This document shows, one piece after another, positions 57,741 through 64,000 of a stretch of DNA of 64,000 bases. Source of the stretch: Datura wrightii (lineage: Eukaryota; Streptophyta; Magnoliopsida; Solanales; Solanaceae); NCBI GenBank assembly GCA_035772735.1, contig JASDFA010000007.1, positions 40,144,501-40,208,500 of the forward strand. Direction: 5' to 3'. The notes beneath the pieces were generated by a model. The model ran no database searches and had not been told where the DNA came from. It saw nothing but the letters and a program-made list of their open reading frames with translations. Positions within the stretch are counted from its first letter, which is position 1, and each line of letters starts with the position of its first letter. The translations under genes were made by a program, and so were the position numbers.

Positions 57741-59095
57741 TGGGTAATTTGAGATAGAAGATACTGGCTGAAGCACATAGTTCGAGATATTCCATTCACC
57801 CAGGTGCTACTAGGATGTACCATGATTTATGGGATATTTACTGGTGGAACGACATGAAGAGAGACATCACAGAATTTGTAGCTAAGTGCTCGAACTGCCA
57901 GCAAGTCAAAGTAGAACACTAGAGACCGAGAGCTATGACTCAGGATATCATCATACCCACATGGAAGTGGCAAGAAGTAAATATGGATTTTATTATGGGT
58001 CTATCTCGGACTCATCGGCAGCATGAGTCAATCTGGGTGATAATAGACCGAATGAATACGTCAGCATAATTCCTCCCAGTTAAAGCTACAAACTCAGCTC
58101 AGGACTATGCTAGGCTTTATATTCGGGAGTTAGTCAGACTTCATGGGGTTCCCTTGTCCATTATCTCAGACAGAGGTACCCAGTTCACCTCTCACTTCTG
58201 GAAGTCCTTTCAGAAGGGACTTGGTACCCAAGTCAAGCTCAACACAGCTTTTCACCCCCAGACAGACGGACAAGCTGAGCAAACTATTCAAACTTTGGAA
58301 GATATCCTGAGAGTGTGCGTGATCGATTTCAAGGGTAGTTGGGATGACCACTTGCCTCTCATCGAGTTTGCGTACAACAACTACCACTCCAGTATCTAGA
58401 TGGCCTCGTTTGAGGCATTGTATGGTAAAAGGTGTAGATATCCTATCGGGTGGTTTGAGGTTGGTGAAGCTACTCTAATCGGGCAAGACTTAGTTCATGA
58501 AGCTATGTAGAAAGTACAGCTCATTCGAGAAAGGTTGAAAACAGCTCAGAGCCGTCAAAAATCTTATGCTGATGTGAGGAGAAGAGAATTAGAGTTTGCA
58601 GTGGATGATTGGGTTTATCTAAAAAAATTTCCCATGAAAGGGGTGATGAGATTTGGGAAGAAAGGAAAACTCAATTCGAGATATGTAGGACTCTACAGAG
58701 TTTTGAAGTGAATTGGCACTGTGCATATGAGTTAGAACTACCTCTAGAGTTAGCATCGGTGCACCCAGTCTTCCACGTGTCGCTATTGAAGAAGTGCATC
58801 GGTGATCCAACTTCAGTTGTGCTACTAGACAAAATAGGAATAAAAGATAGTCTCTCTTATGAAGAGGTCCCAGTTCAGATTATTGACAGTCAGGTTCGTA
58901 AGCTAAGAAATAAGGAAGTCGCTTCGGTGAAAGTTTTGTGGTGGAACAAACTAGTTGAGGGAGCCATATTGGAAGCAGAAGCAGACATGACGGCCAGATA
59001 CCCTCACTTATTCCCTTCCAATTCAGTTCTGGCATTAGGTACTAAATTCCTCCTCAGTACTCTATTCAGTTTCGTACTCATCAGCTCTATTTAGA
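57741..59095 (+). pseudogene. chromovirus C integrase with chromodomain
   Basis: The zinc-binding part is at about 57775-57905 (CSNCQQVK). The core has MDFIMGL at about 57985, SIISDRGTQFTSHFWKSF at 58157-58210 and AFHPQTDGQAEQTIQTLED, ending at a stop at 58397. The C-terminal domain (KFPMKGVMRFGKKGKLNSRY) has a stop (aagtga) and a lost base near 58713; then 58720-59030 ends with KEVASVKVLWWNKLVEGAI, the chromodomain-like tail. The 3' part is duplicated at 38163-39054. Confidence 0.83.
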
Positions 59096-59256
59096 TTTTC
59101 TATGTGCATTCTAGTTGCATCAGCTCTGTTCGTATGGTTAAGTCAGCTTGGAGTCAGTTACTCCTTTAGAAACCAACTCATAGTCTTAGTCTAGGAATTT
59201 TAGCTCTTTTCCTAGTTTTCCATCAGCTTTAGTCTTCATTCGAGGATGAATGATCC

Positions 59257-59270
59257 CGAGGGGGAGATAT
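59257..59270 (+). promoter_or_regulatory. polypurine tract of chromovirus C
   Basis: gagggggagatat directly before TGTAACACCC at 59271. The identical tract is at 39042-39054. Confidence 0.75.
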
Positions 59271-62200
59271 TGTAACACCCAGTAACTTTCCTAGACCAAA
59301 CTCAGACCTTGCAAGACAAAACAGGGGAAACCAGAAAATTTTATTTCAGAACGACCTAGAGAATGGATCGTGGTCAGATCCAACTGGTCATTTTCTGAGA
59401 CGTTGGCAGCTTAGCAGATTCCCTTCGGGGGAAATAACGAGGCATAGGATGACCCGTTGGAAGGTACAACAAGCCGTCCTGTCATTCGTTGGATCCCAGT
59501 TCAGAGGTCTACCAAATTTTTCCCAGAGGCAACAAGTGGAACTAACGACTCGTGGTTCCTACCAATGATCCATTGATACCACCCATAACCAAGTCCCAGG
59601 CCCCATCAGTATTGACAACATGTTGATGCAATGACCCGTTGGTCCTTCCAACGAGTTGTTATGTTGCCCGTTGTCTTAGGGCCCAGATTTCCCCACCAGT
59701 GACAACGAGGGGTACCAACGACTCGTTCATCGTCCCAATGAGTCGTGGTATCCTCCCGTGGTCCCATTCCAGTGAGCGTGATATTTGGACCCAGGACCAA
59801 TGGTTGGTTCCAACGGGCCATGGTTTCGACCAATGACCCATTCTGTGGCTCGTTGGATCCTGTCAGACAGATTTCCAAATCTTATTCTAGGGTTATTTTT
59901 GTAACTGCCCAACCTTTTTATCTTAAACCCCATAGTTTTGGACTCATCTAGGAGGGAGTTAAAGGGGTAGAACGACATTTTTCCCTACATTCCACTCCTC
60001 CCCTCAAAGTCTAAAGCATAGAAAACAGTCAGGATGCAGCAAGAGTTGAGCTAGGACATTCGACATCTTCATCGAATTCTCCTTAGATTTTCAAGAGATT
60101 CTCTTAGGGATTTTCATCACCAGGTATGTGGGAATTCAATGGGGGAATAGTTCTTCCCTTGTGTCCCCAAAAATCTCCTCTATCTTCTCAGTTATAGCCC
60201 TGTAATTTCGAAATGTGAAAAGTTTTCTGTTATGCCCCACCTTGGGTGGCATGACTGGCACCTGGTGCCACACTGGCATCTAAACTGACCTGGCTAGGAT
60301 TATGCACTTCTGGTGCATGCCTGCAACTCAATTCAAGAAAACGACGAGCTATATCTCGATTGTAAACACAGCCTCCGTCCAACAAGGCCCCATAGCCACC
60401 TGTAAAAAGAAAACAGCTAACCAACAACAAGCAGTAAAAAGGGATCCTATGCGAGCCAACGAGACTACATGTTGTCTAGTTATCATAATAAAAATAGGCA
60501 ACCAGAACTATACTATAGCCGACAAGGCTACTAACTAATTGCTAAACTAGGCCCCACACGACCATCACACAAAATAAAACATACATGTGCCCCACACAGC
60601 CAACAAAAAAAACTAACACTGGAAATATGTAGCATGCAACCTCTAAGAGTGGAATAATAGTCGGGACAAGGCCCCGACTTACCCATAAACTGTACAACAA
60701 AGAAACAGACCTTCTAACTAACAACGCCGGAGTAAAGGAGCTGATTAGACTGCTGACTCGGCCGATGACTAGGGAGGTCCTGAACCGCATCTATCCGCAC
60801 CTGCAGGCAAGTAATGCAGCGCCCCAAAGATGGGCTCCATTACAATATGTACTGAATATGTAAGGCAGTAAATGAAAATGATCTAATGATATTGATAATG
60901 AAACTGAAAACAATTCAATAGGAGGGATAGAAATACAACCTGAATAGCCTTACAACCTGCTGTATAACTAACAATAAGTAATGCCCACAAGAAACTTACA
61001 TGGCCCCCCATAAACTCGGAAGGTACAATCAACATAGAATAACCCGCCTAGGGCCCCCATAAGCCATGGTGAGCTCACTTCAATCTATATATCTGTAACT
61101 AGGTCAAGATAAGTCAACAGGTAATTATAACCAACTTGCTGGTCCCTTTGGTCTGCAAATGAGCCCGCTCGACTCCTATAGTTGTATCTGAATACGGTGG
61201 ACTCCTGCAACTACACCCTGGGCACCAGGCTCAACGAGGGTCAGTGATGCCGATACATCATAAAAATAAAAGTCCATCCATGGAATGGACTATAATATGG
61301 CCCTTGGGCCTCTGTATAGTCCCTTGGGACAACATATAGCTCCTTGTAGCGATCCATATAGCCCCGTAGGCAATGACACAACTAGTAACCCTGAGGTTGG
61401 ACAACATAAGGCTATAAAGGTAGGGTCAGACCCAATCTAAACAGAAAAAGCTAATCTCAAACTAATAGTAGCAGCTAACCATAATATTCATATTTCTGGC
61501 TTCCTTACAAGGATCTACGTCGTATTACAATATGACAAGAATAACTTGCCAAAGGAATTCACCTTAACATACCTCGAATGTCGACTTTTGTTTAACTAGA
61601 GAGTTTCAACTTGTAAACGGCGGTTCCACCCAATTACAACCTTTATGCTGAGAGAATAGGGCTAATTTCAATACAAAATTCGGCCAATAACAATAACTTC
61701 TATAATAATAGAAACTATAATTCAACTCCGAATAACTCGACTGAAAACCTATAATTTCCTGAAAGTTCAGAAGGGAGAAATGCTTACCTATGCTTGTGGC
61801 CAATTAGGATTCAATTTTGAGTAATTTTGACAACTTTTACTTGGTGGGGTTCCGATATGCCGAGTGAATTTTCGAAAAATAACTCCATAGAAATGCTTAC
61901 CATAGGCCTAAAACTCATTACCCAAAGTTAATTTGCGTTAGGTAGTGTAATTCAACGAAAGTTGCATGCTCTCTCAGCTTTGGCCGAAGGATACTTTACA
62001 AATGATTAAAAATTGAACAATGGAAGTATATATATATAAGTGTAGGGCGGTGGCAGGGTGTGCCTCGGGCTGGCCAACGCACCAGGGAGGGTGTCATGCC
62101 GCTCCTCCTAGGGCGCTGGCCCTCCTGGCGCACTGCGTTGCCCAAGGCACCAGCAGGATGGCGCATCACGCCTCGCAGCCTAGCCTCACCCGACCCTGCT

Positions 62201-63203
62201 TCCGAGGCCCTTCCCACATGCATCAAGCTCTCTTTACTTGTCACAACCCATATGTACGCCTACTAACCGTTAACCTTTTATCAAGTGTAACATTTTCAAA
62301 AAGATTTCTTTATGGATTCAAAGGGAAAATTTCTCATGATTTTGATTTCTTACTTATTCCTTATTTCTAGACATTGTGAAAGATTACAGCTAGCAGCATA
62401 ATTCATCCCTAGTCACAGTTCAGTAAAAATTAGAAACTTGTAGGTTGAACTAGTTTTCCCTGTAGCGTGGTTCCATCAGTTTCGGGATGCACATGTATTT
62501 AAATTATGTTAAAATCTCAGTTAGAATCATTTCAGTCTAGTCTCAGCCAGATTTATAGCAACCTCAGTATTGTCCAGAAAAATGTCAGTTGATCAGTTTG
62601 ACTATAGTTAATCCTTGAGGTGTCCTTGATACCTCCCAGTTATCATTATTAGACTCAGTATCAGATTTTAGTGGTTCTTTAGTCGGTCATGACACTTTCA
62701 GATAAGCAGCTTTGACGAGCCTTAGGACCCCAGCTTCAGATTATAATTTGTTCTTTAGATGATTACTACGCTCCAAATAAGCAGCTCTGGCTAGTCGTAG
62801 AACACCAGTTATAGAATCTGGTCTGATAAGACTCTCAGGGTACTTCTAGATAGGTATCCCTGATTTAGTCTTGGGCCCTAGTTTCGAGCAATCAACTTAG
62901 TAGTCAGTCTAGGACTATCCAGTGGGAGTAGGACTTAGCACCGAGCGGACTGGGGTTCCAGCACACCTAGGTTCCTAAAACTACGCTGCAACCATAGGTT
63001 ATATTTTATTGGCCTCATGGCCCCAGACCTGTGATCACTCAGTTCATGCCTTTACACCCTGGCAAGGTATATTGGGTCCTACCGATGGGGTGTATACATC
63101 AGACTCTACGTCTAATTCACGTGGTTATATGTTGGTTATAGACTCTCTCACTAGTCAGCTCAGTTCACTCTCAAATTAGTTAGTTCAGATCAATTTAGGT
63201 TAG
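59271..63203 (+). repeat. 3' LTR of chromovirus C, twice interrupted
   Basis: 59271-60227 and 62298-63203 are colinear with 39055-40915 of the 5' LTR. A solo LTR (60228-62292) sits inside, and an Athila LTR cuts it at 63203. About 1860 of the expected 2487 or so bases lie in the window. It carries the acgactcgt motif cluster (59370-59860) and the sub-repeats near 62680-62800. Confidence 0.83.
60228..62292 (-). mobile_element. solo LTR (2065 bp) related to chromovirus D
   Basis: The plus-strand edges tgttatgccccacc and gtgtaaca are flanked by ttttc on both sides (60223-60227 and 62293-62297). Removing it restores the C LTR. Read on the minus strand it starts TGTTACACTTG, has a GC-rich stretch (62050-62220), then a TATA run at about 62040-62025, and shares gaggtatgttaaggt with the D LTR. 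No internal region is present, so it arose by LTR-LTR recombination. Confidence 0.85.
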
Positions 63204-64000
63204 TGATCTTGGGCAAATTTATATGCCCAAGTGATACTCAAAGGTGTCATTTTAGCCTTGTTTATCTATCAATGTTTATACATTCTCATGTGATTGACAA
63301 TAAAATGTGAATTTATACTAACCAACATGATTAGCGTTGTTTTGCAGGTGAAATATAATTTTGGAAAGCTAAAATGCGTGTTGGGAGAGATTGGGGTTGG
63401 ACTCGGATGTTAGCAAGGGAAAAAGCATTTGCAGGCACAAATTAAAGGGGCTCCGCGATGGAGCCGTGTCACGCTGCCATCACGGATGCCTTCTGCCTGG
63501 ATAGAAATTTTTGGCCAAAATCCAGTGAGGGTGCACGTTGGGGCCGTGGCACGTTGGCCTAGCTCCATGTTGCATGTCGTGCCACGTTGGGCCTTAACAC
63601 CTGGACGACCAAATTCCAGTAAGGGTCCGCGTCAGTGGCGTGTCACGGAGGCAGTGCTCCGCGATGCACTCCGTGACACGTTGCTTGTTATTCCGGGAAA
63701 AATTCTCACTAGTATAAATAGAACACTTAGGTTCATTTTTAATAATTCTGACTTGGTGGAGCAAGAACGTGGGTTACAGGCAGTTGAGGGGACGAAATTA
63801 TCAGGGTTTTTCTCTATCTCCTTCTTCTTTAATTCAATTGCTTGTATGTTTAACACTCCTTTAATGATGTTTAATCCACAAATGAGTGGCTAATTCCTCT
63901 TCTTGCTGAGGTTAAGAACAATTGTATTGAAATGTAGTTATTGATCAATTGGGTTTTTCATCTTTTCTTCCATGGTTGTTCTATTGATTCTTGTTCTTAC
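63204..64000 (+). mobile_element. third Athila-type LTR, plus orientation, cut by window end
   Basis: Starts TGATCTTGGG at 63204. It is the reverse complement of the element-2-type LTR, with the inverted-repeat array at about 63450-63685 and TATAAATA at 63713-63720. The first 797 bases are present. The bases before it (gttag, 63199-63203) would be its target duplication. Whether it is a full element or a solo LTR cannot be told here. Confidence 0.85.

Noticed and set aside
60228..62292. A host gene in the GC-rich part of this segment (ORFs at 61996-62370)
   Set aside because: The segment is a solo LTR with a target duplication. The ORFs overlap on both strands and have no domain.
63429..63893. 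A 154-codon ORF in the third Athila LTR, with counterparts at 53635-54099 and 42363-42770
   Set aside because: It runs across the inverted-repeat array and the TATA box, has no domain, and is shared only because the LTRs are near-identical copies.

Overview
The window looks like gene-free, retrotransposon-packed DNA from a flowering plant. I infer a eudicot, most likely of the nightshade family (Solanaceae), from the mix of Tekay-like chromovirus, Athila-like and Petuvirus/Solendovirus-like families. No host protein gene, tRNA or rRNA gene was recognised. Nearly everything is Ty3/gypsy LTR retrotransposon plus one endogenous pararetrovirus (Caulimoviridae), nested inside one another. All similarities are from reading the sequence; no database was searched, and counts of differences were made by eye.

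Layout. 1-2590: unassigned AT-rich DNA, then a badly decayed plus-strand chromovirus gag-pol. 2590-5733: LTR piece and minus-strand pol of a second old chromovirus. 5734-7273: a truncated LTR. 7274-24862: chromovirus A (minus strand), split by Athila element 1 at 11494-21407, a young 9.9 kb insertion with a 5-bp duplication (tgaac) and two 1475-bp LTRs. 24863-27960: LTR, primer site and first part of gag of chromovirus B (plus). About 28010-35137: a near-complete but broken pararetrovirus copy (movement protein, coat protein, protease-RT-RNase H, C-terminal domain, intergenic promoter, tRNA-Met primer site). 35138-38162: remnants of chromovirus D ending in a truncated LTR. 38163-63203: chromovirus C (plus), in a tandem arrangement (integrase end, LTR, internal region, LTR). 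C is itself split by Athila element 2 (41633-54324, duplication cgcca) and by a solo LTR (60228-62292, duplication ttttc). 63204-64000: the start of a third Athila-type copy in the opposite orientation, cut by the window edge.

How the parts relate. Athila element 2 has the full gag-protease-RT-RNase H-integrase frame, now with eight stop codons, plus a separate downstream ORF3. Element 1 lacks RT, RNase H and nearly all of integrase. It keeps an uninterrupted 790-codon gag-protease reading frame that runs into what looks like the integrase tail, and it also keeps ORF3. It therefore looks like a non-autonomous derivative that would need enzymes from an element-2-like relative. Both Athila elements carry GC-rich inverted-repeat arrays just upstream of the LTR TATA box. 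Related inverted repeats occur inside the element upstream of ORF3, followed by a matching splice donor and acceptor. This suggests that ORF3 has its own transcript. Both also share a conserved, structured non-coding block on the 3' side.
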